Below, piece by piece: positions 44,207 through 54,596 of a stretch of DNA of 64,000 nt (position 1 is the first letter of the stretch; each line of letters begins with the position of its first letter). The DNA lies in assembly GCA_026119855.1 (NCBI GenBank), contig JAOWBW010000424.1, forward strand, positions 989,182 to 1,053,181, in the 5' to 3' direction. The notes beneath the pieces are model-generated. The model had not been told where the DNA came from and made no database searches. It saw nothing but the letters and a program-made list of their open reading frames with translations. Origin of the DNA: Campanula takesimana. Lineage: Eukaryota > Streptophyta > Magnoliopsida > Asterales > Campanulaceae. Position numbers and translations under genes: made by a program.

Positions 44207-45495
44207 TGTAGACACCGCGCCTTGGACCTCTCACCCCGATTGCATACAAAGTATTTTTATTTAACTTATTTTTGTTGATTTCTGTTACTTCGGTTAAGTT
44301 CCTAACTGATTCCGTTAGTTTTGGACTAAACTGCATAACAGAGTTAACTTTTAGGGTCATTCTGTCATTTTTCACCCGCGGGCGCTTCCGGCACTGCCAG
44401 TGAGCCGCGCGCGCGTCCCGCCCCAAAATCCGGACCCGCGCGCTTCCCACTTTGGCAGTAACGGATTGCACCTTATTTCCCTCCCTTTTCTTATTTACAA
44501 ACATCTTTTCTTGATCACAAACAACCCTTTTTACATCCACATTCATCCCCCCTTTTCTCATTAACTCCCAATCCCATTATTCTAGCCATCTTTTTAAAAC
44601 AAAATGATTCATTTTTATTTTATTTGATTTTTTTTTATTTCTTTCATTTATTATTTTATTTATCTTATTTTCTATTGGTCAATTCCATTTCACATGGATG
44701 ACCAATTTCCCTCCATCATTTCCCTCTCTTTTTTACCTATAAAAACCATCATCTTCTACCTTGGAAAGGGACTTCTTTTTGGGACTCCAACCTTGATTCA
44801 CCAACTACATTATACACAAATTCTCCCAACAAGAGTTCTTAGTAACAAGACTCTACACAAATTGTTCTACAACAATTTCATTACAACAACAACACTTTCA
44901 AGTCAAGGTTCCAAGTCCTCTTTCTCAAGGTACAACTCCATTTTCTTCCTTTGTTTTCTTCTTCTTGATGTATGCAATCCCCATTAATGGGACATGACCA
45001 ACATGACTACTTCACATATTGAAGTTAGTTAAGGTTATCTCCCTACATTTTAATCTTAACTTTAATTCACCATGTTAATTTCTCTTCATCTCTTAATGTA
45101 ATTCTTTAACATTACTTGTTACATGTAATCTTTATCATTAAATAAATAAAACAATTCTATTTTATTTCTCCTTTATTTCCCCTTTTCTTCTCATCACAAT
45201 TGTTAGCACATTTCTATTTAATTAATTGAAGGACATGTAAATATTAGAACACCAATAGTAGCAAGACCCGCGTAAGCGGGGCGGAGTAGGTGTTTAAGTA
45301 CTTCCCACTCCGTCACCTAACCCCCGAACCCTTCTCTCCCGAATCTCTGGTTTTGTACATAAATTAGGCTATTTCTAGGTTTTTCTTATGTTCCTTTAAA
45401 AACATAGGTGGCGACTCTAAACAATCTACAACAAGTTAGACATCCTGGGATAATTCACCGCTCTAGCCAAGCCGTGGTTCCCCGGGGTATCTACA
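44207..45495 (+). repeat. Gypsy-3 5' LTR
   Basis: Begins TGTAGACACCGCGCC and ends GGGGTATCTACA, with a 6-bp terminal inversion. A TATA box (CTATAAAAACC, about 44738-44748) suggests transcription starts near 44770. CpG-rich GCGCGC blocks lie at about 44378-44452. Confidence 0.82.
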
Positions 45496-45496
45496 G

Positions 45497-45514
45497 TGGC
45501 GACTCCGCTGGGGA
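45497..45514 (+). other. Gypsy-3 primer binding site
   Basis: TGGCGACTCCGCTGGGGA starts one base after the LTR end. This sequence is the form used by Tat/Ogre gypsy elements, generally matched to Arg tRNA. Confidence 0.85.
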
Positions 45515-46732
45515 ATATTTAGAGGGTTAAACTTGCGTTCTTAACTTTTTGGTGTTCTTATTGCTGTTTTCTGGGCATTCTGGTAAAAAGGGTGGGAAGC
45601 GCGCGCCTCTGGCCTCCTTGGCCTAAAGCGCGCGCGTCCGACCCCAATTACCAGAATCGCCCGTCTTCCTTCTTGTCCTTCCATTCCATGTTTCTGTGCT
45701 AACAAATCCTGCAGGGGAAAGTTTTCTTAATTAAGGGTCAAGGCAATCCCTTGAACCCACTGATTTGCAGGTTCTCACCCAGAAGCGGGCGCCTCTGCCC
45801 TTCTTCCTCTCACGCGCGCGCCTTCCGCATAGGCAACCCAATGCGCGCGCGTCTGGGGGCATTCCCGGAACAGAACAGTGCACAGAAACAGAACAGAATG
45901 ACAGTGTGTGGGCACCGGGCTTGCATACAATTTCTTTTACTTTCTGTTTATTTTTATCGGTCACACGGGTGATTCGAAAGTTGTAAATTACGTGCTTATT
46001 TGTTTTTTTTTTTATTCCCTTTGAAAAAAAAAATGTTTTGTCACATGTTAGACCTCACACTACATGCACATATTCTTATCAACTGCTCACAATCGAGTTG
46101 CACAAGTCCAATCCCAAACCCGTCGAGGCCCGTCCTAGAAAGTTTCAAGCTCCACCCGACCTTGACTCTTTCGAAGCGGTCAACCTCAGCCCGTGGCGTA
46201 GTTCAAGACTACATGCCGGGGGTGACCTTTAAGCCTCATATTCAAGCCGAGCACAAACCACACAATTCTAGTCTAGGGGTCTAACACTCCGTGACTCAAG
46301 TCGGTTTTTCATGTATCGAGATTTCCCTAAACTAATGTCTTCAAATCATACATGCCAGCTTGTTGCAATGGACGAAATAAAACTCCGTCCCCAAAAGTGG
46401 GCATTTTGGACGAAAATAAAAATCCGTCCCCGCATGTATGATTTACTACATTAATTTAGTTTAATCCCGTCACATGTAGGTATCACAAACGTGGTGGAAT
46501 CTGATGAGTATATGGGACCGCGAGAAGGTCTATATACTAGTGTGACGATTCCACTATTTTTCTAGAAACCCCAAAAAGGACTCCGTCCTTCCGACTTTGT
46601 AAATAAAAAAAAAAGTCTTTTTTTTTTCTTTATGTGGTTGAGTCTTTTTCCTTCGTTGTGGGTGAAGTTACTTTACTCAAAAGGTGTTTGTGGGGCCATC
46701 CTAAGATCAACCGTGTTCTCTCCATAGGTCCA
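45515..46732 (+). other. Gypsy-3 leader between PBS and gag
   Basis: No gene. CpG-rich blocks (AAGCGCGCGCCTCTGG at about 45597, CACGCGCGCGCCTTCC at about 45810, ATGCGCGCGCGTCTGG at about 45841) recur with pyrimidine-rich neighbours. CCATAG just before the gag ATG resembles a splice acceptor, but no donor is argued for. Confidence 0.55.
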
Positions 46733-47701
46733 ATGGCTTCAAATGGCAACGACAACGGCATTCCCGTGTCCAACGAAGGGTTATTCCGCATGGTGGAAGC
46801 ATTGAAAGAGCAAGTTGATACACTAGCCGAGAATGTCCGCCGCAAGGATGATCTATGGCGAGCTCGCTACAAGCATGTGAAAACGGTCCACGAGAAAGAA
46901 GTTGCTCAACTCAAGAACCGATTAAAGGGGCTCACGAATGAAGGAAAGGTCCAAAGCATTGATACCGGTTTGGTCAAAACTCTCATGTCCTACATTGACC
47001 AAAGGCTTAGTAGGCTAAATTTGCACAAGGGCCCGAGCACCGATCTCCATCAAGCTTCCCTCCTCATGAACACAATGGAGGCTCTTCCCGAAAAATTCAA
47101 GATGCCCGATATTGGCAAGTTCAAAGGAACCTCTTGCCCCGACGCTCATGTCGACTCCTACATTTGGGCCATGCTACCAAAGAAAGTGTCTCCTCAAATA
47201 ATGGCACAATGCTTCCCGCTTACTCTCGAGGGGGTCGCAAAAGATTGGTATATGGGTCTTCCGATTTCCACCCGCCTCAATTAGGATGCCGCTATGCTTG
47301 CCTTCAAGTCACAATACCAAGGCAACTCCATGTTCCGTCCCACCAAGAAAGAATTGGAGAGCACCGTGCAAATGGGTGATGAATCATTTGGGGGCTTCTA
47401 TCGCCGTTGGAACGACAAGCTAGCCGAGATGGTTGATAGGCCTTCCAAGAAAGAACAAATGGACATCTTCTTGAAGTGTTTGAAAATGGACTACCGCACT
47501 AATCTTAGTGGGGCTTTTCACTCCGATTTTGCAAGCATGTATGATGCGGGAATTAGAGTCTACAATTTGCTCCTAGAAATGGCCGAGTCTTCCTACGAGA
47601 CAAGCTTCAACGATGAAGACATGGACGAATGTAGTGACATGGAAGACTACAACGACAATGGGGACTACGACAGCAATCTTCGTTTCTCTTTCTCTACTTA
47701 G
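46733..47701 (+). pseudogene. Gypsy-3 gag with an in-frame stop
   Basis: ATG at 46733 (MASNGNDNG). A coiled-coil-like N-terminal stretch (ALKEQVDTLAENVRRKDD) is followed by the retrotransposon gag fold with LPEKFKMPDIGKFKGTSCP and EGVAKDWYMGLP, then FYRRWNDKLAEM. A TAG at 47282-47284 interrupts the frame where gag proteins of this group usually have Trp, so TGG to TAG is the simple explanation. The frame continues to 47701 with an acidic tail. No CCHC knuckle follows. Capsid function would be lost downstream of the stop, although the C-terminal part is otherwise conserved. Confidence 0.8.
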
Positions 47702-48017
47702 AAAATAGGATTTAAAAAAAAAAAAAAATGAGTCAAAAGTCCTCTTTTGTGTGCATTAATGTTTTCTCTCGTCCCATGTTAAGTGTTGAGTCTTCTTATC
47801 AAATAAAAGTCGTTCTTGTCCTTATACACTCTTCCAAGTTGTTCGATCTAATTCTTGGCAAAATGATGAAAAAATGTTTTAGAACAAGGCCATCACTTGA
47901 ACGCCTAGGGGCTAAACATTGTGACGAAGGCAACATCATCAACGACGAAGACAAAGCCAAGACATCAAGGGTGAAGCAACAACCATGGAGAAAAATCAAG
48001 CAATGTTTCAAAGGGGG

Positions 48018-48051
<34 letters not shown>

Positions 48052-50600
48052 TCGCTAGGTTGAACTCTTCAAATCAACCTAGGCAAAAGTTAGAGAACAA
48101 AAAAAAAAAAAATCCCCCTCAATCAAAGAAGTTCACATCAAGATCAACATCATTCCACCCACCAAAGGAGGACGAAGCTACACGACGAAGCAACAATTCC
48201 ATCCCGAAGAATGGAGAATTCACAAGAACTACGGTGACCTGAGCCTCTACACTGGAGGAACGTAGGCAACCCGCGGGTCCGGTCTCATGCAAGAAAGAAG
48301 ATATGTTTAGCCCTAGCGCGTTATGGTGATTGGCCTTCATCTCGAACTTGTCAAGACATCTTTGTACGATTCATTTGCCAATGAATTAATCACCAAAAAG
48401 ATTGAACAACTTTCTTAGATTTGGAATCATTTCGCGCTCCTTGTCGAGTCTAGGGACTTCTATTCTTTCTGCATACTCCCAATTTCTTGCAATCAAATTG
48501 GTGCTTTCCTTCTCTTCTCTCTTAATGACTTACTTGCCTTCGCGAGTCATTCAATTCAATAAAAAAATACATGTCAATACTAGGGACACTTCCCTAGTCA
48601 AGTCAATGTCACTCATCATTAGTGACAAAAGGTCTCCACCGTAAAATCACATGTCTTATCTCCTCAGCTAGAGTCAATGCACACTTCCTCATCAATTGAG
48701 TCAAAAAAAAAGGATGAAGACGCAAAAGAGATGCCCGCTAGATTGAAAAACCCGAAAGGGCGGTCTAGGCAAAAAACAGGGTGCGTCATAAAAAAAATGA
48801 GAGAGTGAGAGAGAGAAGGGAAAGAGAAATGGAGATCCCCGGCCTCTAAAGAAGACAAGTTCTACATTGAATCTCCTCAGCAAGTCAATTCCCCACCGAG
48901 TCAACTTTGGGATTGCAAAAGGCTCGACAAGATATAGCACCATCAAAGGTTGTCTTGGGTTATCGGCATCATTCTCCAGCAGTGTGCATTTTTGGGTTCA
49001 TGAAAAGAAGGCCCGTGGTAACCAAGATCCATCCGAGAACAAGCCCATCATAAAAGGGCACGAGGTTGCACAAATAATCCCTAGCTAGTCAATTGGCTTG
49101 GGCAGCAAATAGCAACAACATGTGTCTCAGTTTTCAAGGCTTCTTCAAGTATGTGCTTCTAAAGTACGCCGAAAGGCTCCCGAGAAATGGAGTAGCTCTT
49201 GCCATATCCTCTCATGTTTATTCCCTCACACGAGGACGAGTCACTCTTGCTTTGCTCAACAAATGGTGACGCCCTAGGGGCTATGTGACTCAAGAACAAG
49301 GGGTTCTTTTGCTTCATTTGGCAATCAATACGCCCTAGGGGCTATGCTCAAGAAAGATGTGTGAGACTATCCTCAAAGTCCCTCAAAAGGGATGTCAAAA
49401 AGCCCTCTTGTCACATGTGCCCGTGCTCGTTCCCCCAATCAAGGATGGACCTTTCTCGCAATCAATGATGGCACTCTAGGGGCTACGGTCAAGTCTTAAA
49501 GGCTCCCTCGGCAAAGAGCAATTAACTCCCCAGCAGTATCCCCAGCCAAGTCATGTGCAACATTGGAAGCTTCCTCAATTCGGCACCGAAGGTCTCAAGG
49601 GGCTTCGCAATCTACAATATTTTGGGCTACGGCATTACAGTAATCCGAGCAAAGGGCAATATTGGGGCTTCGCGACCGACAGTCTTTTGGGCAACAATAC
49701 TCGAGCAAGCGCAATGTGGAGTAGTCTTATGGCTCCATGAGAACAATCAAGATTCAAGGGTCTCTCAACACTTCAAGTCAAAGGCCTCTTGGTTTTAAAT
49801 GAAGACTCCGATGTTATGAATGAAGTTGATGATTTTTGTTAGAACTCACAGCGAGATTTTGAAGGAAGTCTTAGAGAAAAGGAAAAAGATTCAATATGCT
49901 AAACTCTAATCAAAACAGTGTTATAGCGGGAAATGCCACGGCCAATCCCAATGTTTCTGCAATTCAGCACCCCCTTCTCCAAGATCAAAAGCACAAGGTG
50001 CAGCTCAGATAAAGTTGGGCCACAGCACCAGTTGCATCCAAAGATCCGTCATTAGTTCAACTCAAGAAGAGTCAAGCAAGCATACTCATTTGAGACTTTA
50101 TCACGCCAAGACCTTATCCTCCGCGACCTCAACGGTACCGCAAGACATTAGTGCATCCGTTGACATAAGCCATCAGCCATTTGGGTATCGACCACAATGA
50201 GGCCATTCATCTCCTCAGTAAGAGCAAGAAGGATATCTCTATCAAGAATTCTACCAAACGGTACATCCGCTCTCAATGCCGAGCCAATCACGAGATAATT
50301 TGGGGCATTACAATGAACGGTCTTCACATCCCGCCATCTACTAGCCCACGACACTTTGGGGTTTGCAATCTCTCGAAGCTTGGCATCAACGATCTCCTCT
50401 TGGGGCTTGTTCACTACAACAACAAAGGGCGATTTACTCGAATGGTCCAAGAGCTGATTTATCTTGGAGCTATGCAAGTCCCTCAAAATTTGGCATCAAA
50501 TGCATTCTAGGGGCTTTACAATCAGCAACCCCTTGGTATCTCGGCATCAAAAGCCTTTTGAAGCCCCATAATCGACAAATCTCTTGGGGCTAGACATCAA
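47702..50600 (+). other. Gypsy-3 non-coding body
   Basis: About 2.9 kb without a recognisable pol gene. It holds A runs (about 47711-47727, 48022-48048, 48101-48113) and a repeated phrase CTAGGGGCT with variants (49272, 49332, 49473, 50508 and near-copies) embedded in diverged repeats. Short open frames are scattered and none resembles a known domain. Confidence 0.55.
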
Positions 50601-52061
50601 TGTTGGGTATGCCCACATATATCTCAGTTTTAATGTATTAGGATTTATTAGATTTGATTGATCCATCACCTAAGTTTTATTTCATGGACTTTAGACCCAC
50701 ATGTAAGAAGTATTTATACTTCATTTTTTAGGTTGTCCATTGTTATAGAATAGGCTTAGAAATAGGGCAAGAAGATCAAGTTTCAAGAAAAATCACTCAG
50801 TGAGTTTGAGCCGCGCTTATGCGCCTCCTGCGCCACGCGCCATGCGCCTCTTCACTCGCGCCTTGCGCCATTTAGAGCGCGCGCATAAGGATTTCTTCAT
50901 AAGCTTACGCGCCTATGCGCCCCTTGTTTTAAGCGCACGCTTACTGTGCGCCTATTAGCTAAATGCGCCTCTTGGCTCAAACGCGCCTCAAAGTGTTTAT
51001 TCAAACACTCAGTGATTTATTGAAGACTCGAAGACTTGAAAAGAATTCAAAATTACGCCAATGATCCAACGGTGGTTAAAAGATGCATATGCGCCTAATC
51101 TGTTGACACGCGTCCATAACGGTCACTTTTATGTTGAGTGTCAAAATGGCCATAATATATGCATGCTCCAATCAACGAACGACAGCTCATCTTATCCACA
51201 AGGATTTCCAAACGGCTAGTTTTTTGAAGTTCACTATAAATACCCCATAACTTCAACATTTTGAAGTTGCTGAGTTTTGCTAAGAATTTCAAGAATTTCT
51301 CTCTCAAAGCATTTGTTGAAGATTTGAAGATTGCCTTCGTTTTTCCAGATTTCTCAAGAACATCTTCATACCTTCATCCTTAGCCCAGATCTTCAAAGCC
51401 TTAACACTTTAGTTTCTTGTGCTCTCTATCTCAAAGATCTAAAGAGCCTTGATTCTAAGAACACACACGCACCTCTTTAAGATTAATCATTTAGATTCAT
51501 CTTTTAGAGATACACCGGTTATTGTTTTGGATTTGTTCTTTCATAGTAATAGATCTTGAGTTAGTGTATAAGCTCAAACATTGTAATTTGTAACACTCAC
51601 TCATTATATAAGATCTCGATTAGAAATCCAAGACTAACCATCTTGGTAGAGGACGTAGATCTTTCATTGATCGAACCTCTCCAAATAGCTTGTGTTATTA
51701 TCTTGTCATTTCTTTCAAGTTATTATTTTCACTCACTATTTGCTTGTTTACTCATTGTAGATTGATTGAACTGAATTGTGTTGTGTTTGTTTTATCATTT
51801 GCCTTAGTTCCTTATTTCACTCACTTTGAGCCAAAATACTTAGTGTGTGTGTTGCGCTCCCTTTATCACTTTGCGCCTACTTTCATTACTAAATTCCGCT
51901 GTGCATTTCACTCACTCACTTAGGCGCATTTCATAACGCTTACTTGATAAAGTGCGCATTCGCAATTGAGTTTTTCAAGGGTACGAAAAGAATTTTAAAA
52001 CAGCTATTCACCCCCCCCCTCTAGCTATTTTTCATACCCTTGTTGCCCTTTGGGACCAACA
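50601..52061 (+). repeat. Copia-3 5' LTR
   Basis: 1461 bp, TGTTGGGTATGCC...GGGACCAACA. TATA box CTATAAATACC at 51233-51243. Eleven GCGCC pentamers cluster at 50813-50996. A C run lies at 52010-52018. Confidence 0.95.
51233..51243 (+). promoter_or_regulatory. Copia-3 LTR TATA box
   Basis: CTATAAATACC is a near-ideal plant TATA box. Transcription would be expected about 30 bases downstream. The same site is conserved in the 3' LTR at about 63181. Confidence 0.7.
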
Positions 52062-52063
52062 AG

Positions 52064-52075
52064 TGGTATCAGAGC
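52064..52075 (+). other. Copia-3 primer binding site (initiator Met tRNA)
   Basis: TGGTATCAGAGC two bases after the LTR end. Confidence 0.93.
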
Positions 52076-52135
52076 AAACACCTTTATAAAACATTTTTCG
52101 TTTTTCAAGCTTAACAGCTTGGGTGCCGATTCTAA

Positions 52136-54559
52136 ATGGCAAACTCAAAACCTATGGCAACTGCAAACTACACTCACGTTCCGGTCTTTGATGAAGATCA
52201 TTTTGACGTATGGAAATTCAGCATATTGACTCATCTCAACTCAATCGATGAAAGGCTCCATGACACCGTCGTTTATGGACCTTATATTCCGATGAAGGCG
52301 AATCCAAATCCACGCACCAACGCTGCTCAACCTACTGTCCTAAAACCAAGGGAAGAATGGACCGAGGAAGAAATTAGAAGAGTCGCAAATGATGGCAAAG
52401 CAAGAAACATTCTTCTAAGCACTCTAAGCACGGCGATGAAACAACAAGTCATGCATTGTGCTACTGCAAATGAGCTATGGGATGCTATTGAAGAGCATAT
52501 TGAAGGAGACACCGTTTGCAAGGAGAACAAGAAATACGAAGTTCAAAAGAGATTCAACAATTTCTCTCAACTCCCCGGTGAAAACTTAAGGCAAACTTAT
52601 GAACGCTACTGTGAAATTATCAATCTATGTATTTCACTTGGCATGAAGTTTACCAACAAAGATTTGAATGTAAATTTTCTACAAGCTTTTGGATCAAGAT
52701 ACCTTCATAAATCTAGCGCTCTTGAAGACGCTGGAACTTTAGATGTTTGGACTTTAAGGAACCTATATGCAAATCTCAAAGTTTACGAACTCAAACTCCA
52801 ACGAATCAGTGAAACTGAAGGAAAGTCAAAATCTATGGCTATGATGGCGCACAGAGAAGCCGCGCCTACTCCTGCGCCTACACCTGCGCCTGTACAAGAT
52901 GAGAAAAGCTCCGATCCCAAAATTTCTACTTCTGAGCTATTAGACATGGATGATGAAGACTTCGCTTTATTTGTGAAGAAATTTCAAAAGTTCAGAAAAT
53001 TCTCAAGACCCGGCTCAACCAACAAATTTCAAGGATCTACCAGCAAAGCTCCTCAAAAGTTTTCAAGGAGCAGTGATTCAAAAAGAAAAGAAGATCTTGT
53101 TTGTTTTAATTGCAGGAAACCCGGACATTTTGCATCAAGCTGCCCGATCCCCAAATTTGAATATATGCAGAAGAAGAGCAGCCATACTCCTAAATTCACT
53201 CCCAAGTTCACTCGACACAAGGGAATGGTTGCTGAAGAAGAAGCACCAGCAAATGAGCACAATACTTGGATTGAAACAGACTCCGATGAGAGCGATGAAG
53301 ATTCCGATGATGGACTTGTTTGTTTGATGGCAAATGATGATGAAGTTGATGCTTATGATTCTGATGATGACTTCTCCAAGGATGTTCCCGATATGAATGC
53401 CTTGAATAAACCTATCAAGAAATCTGCAGGTTTTCAAGAAGCGAAAAAGAAGAAAGGACCAACCATCAGCGAGCTCGTTGAACAAGGATTTCTCACTCCG
53501 GCTCAAAACGATGGTGGATTGTTATTCTCACGATGTGATCTTGGAGCAAGGAACAAATTGAGAAAAGGAGCATACATTAGACCACAGGTTGAACCAACTG
53601 CTCCAATCTCCAAAATCAATGATGAAGTGATTGCTGAACAAGAAAAATTGTTCAAAAATGCTGAAAAGGTAATTACTAGATTTGATAGTATGAAGGAAGC
53701 TTTAGCACTATCATGTGATGAAATTTCCCAGCTTAAGACCGAGAAATCTCTACTTAAATCTGAACTCACCCTCCTTAAGGAGCAGATAAAGAGCATGACT
53801 CCTCTTACCGTTAAAAACACTTTTCTAACAGAACAGAACTCACTTCTTAAAGTTCAAAACGATGAATTGGTTGCTCAAATCACTGATCTTAAAAAGATTA
53901 CAAATGAGTGGTCCAATTCTCGTGTCACTATGGAGAATATATTTGAGTCCCAAAAAGTCAGTGGTGATAAAAGTGGCTTGGGATTCTCATCAACTAGTGA
54001 CAACTTTAAATGTGATGTCTGTGCTGAAAGAGATAGTGAATTTACCAACCAACAAACTCTTGAAATTCCCAAGGAAAAACATTCTAATTCAATGGGTAAA
54101 GGACATGAAAAAGTCAAGAGACAAACATTCCATTATGTCTACCCAACGAAGCAATTTGGGAAAGCTAATGGGAAAGATATAGCTACAGATGAACCATCTC
54201 CTAGCAAAATCATTCTTGAAAATAGGCGCGCTCCTTCTCCGAGTGCTCATTATGCGCCTAAGAGCCACGCGCCTCATCGCCGTGCGCCTCCTAGCCCTAT
54301 GCGCCCTTCGAGAAAAAGCGCTCCAAAATTTCAAAAGAAAGATTTTGTTAAGTCTAGTTCATCTGACCCAAAGAAGAATGCCATCCCCAAGAAAAGTAAA
54401 GAGTTTGTGAAAACTCACGTGATTGGTGGCTTTCATCATTGTTCCATTTGTGATTGTTCAGGACACAAGGCCGTGGAATGCCTTTTGCGATTCACTCCCA
54501 ATGCCAAAGGACGTAAAAATCCTAAGGTCAAGCAAGAGTGGGTTGTCAAAAGTTGCTAA
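52136..54559 (+). CDS. Copia-3 gag (807 residues, two zinc knuckles)
   Basis: Starts at ATG 52136, about 60 bases after the PBS. The N-terminal 230 residues are a UBN2/DUF4219-type gag (FDVWKFSILTHL, AMKQQVMHCATANELWDAIE). A CCHC knuckle, CFNCRKPGHFASSC, is at residues 323-336, followed by acidic Asp/Ser stretches and a coiled coil around residues 500-590 (LKTEKSLLKSELTLLKEQIK). A second CCHC, CSICDCSGHKAVEC, is at 769-782. Much longer than a standard copia gag and consistent with Sirevirus gag. GCGCCT repeats encode Ala-Pro in two tracts (residues about 240-252 and 700-730). The frame appears intact. Confidence 0.92.
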   Translation: MANSKPMATANYTHVPVFDEDHFDVWKFSILTHLNSIDERLHDTVVYGPYIPMKANPNPRTNAAQPTVLKPREEWTEEEIRRVANDGKARNILLSTLSTAMKQQVMHCATANELWDAIEEHIEGDTVCKENKKYEVQKRFNNFSQLPGENLRQTYERYCEIINLCISLGMKFTNKDLNVNFLQAFGSRYLHKSSALEDAGTLDVWTLRNLYANLKVYELKLQRISETEGKSKSMAMMAHREAAPTPAPTPAPVQDEKSSDPKISTSELLDMDDEDFALFVKKFQKFRKFSRPGSTNKFQGSTSKAPQKFSRSSDSKRKEDLVCFNCRKPGHFASSCPIPKFEYMQKKSSHTPKFTPKFTRHKGMVAEEEAPANEHNTWIETDSDESDEDSDDGLVCLMANDDEVDAYDSDDDFSKDVPDMNALNKPIKKSAGFQEAKKKKGPTISELVEQGFLTPAQNDGGLLFSRCDLGARNKLRKGAYIRPQVEPTAPISKINDEVIAEQEKLFKNAEKVITRFDSMKEALALSCDEISQLKTEKSLLKSELTLLKEQIKSMTPLTVKNTFLTEQNSLLKVQNDELVAQITDLKKITNEWSNSRVTMENIFESQKVSGDKSGLGFSSTSDNFKCDVCAERDSEFTNQQTLEIPKEKHSNSMGKGHEKVKRQTFHYVYPTKQFGKANGKDIATDEPSPSKIILENRRAPSPSAHYAPKSHAPHRRAPPSPMRPSRKSAPKFQKKDFVKSSSSDPKKNAIPKKSKEFVKTHVIGGFHHCSICDCSGHKAVECLLRFTPNAKGRKNPKVKQEWVVKSC

Positions 54560-54596
54560 CCCTAGGACCCAAAAGGAATAAAGGGGACCTGCTTAA

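Larger units (their letters stand above)
44207..50600 (+). mobile_element. Gypsy-3, Tat/Ogre-type element, 5' part
   Basis: A 1289-bp 5' LTR (44207-45495) with TGTAGA...TCTACA ends is followed by an Arg-tRNA-type primer site, a 1.2-kb leader and a gag gene. No protease, RT or integrase is seen up to 50600, where Copia-3 begins. The likely reading is that Copia-3 inserted into Gypsy-3 and that any 3' LTR lies beyond the window. The five bases before the LTR are CTAAC; the matching TSD cannot be tested here. Confidence 0.8.

Noticed and set aside
44202..44561. 119-codon minus-strand frame over the Gypsy-3 LTR start
   Set aside because: It crosses the LTR boundary and is driven by the GC-rich patch. 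There is no domain or promoter context.
50148..50486. 112-codon minus-strand frame in the Gypsy-3 body
   Set aside because: It overlaps an equally long plus-strand frame, resembles no known domain and lies in diverged repeats.
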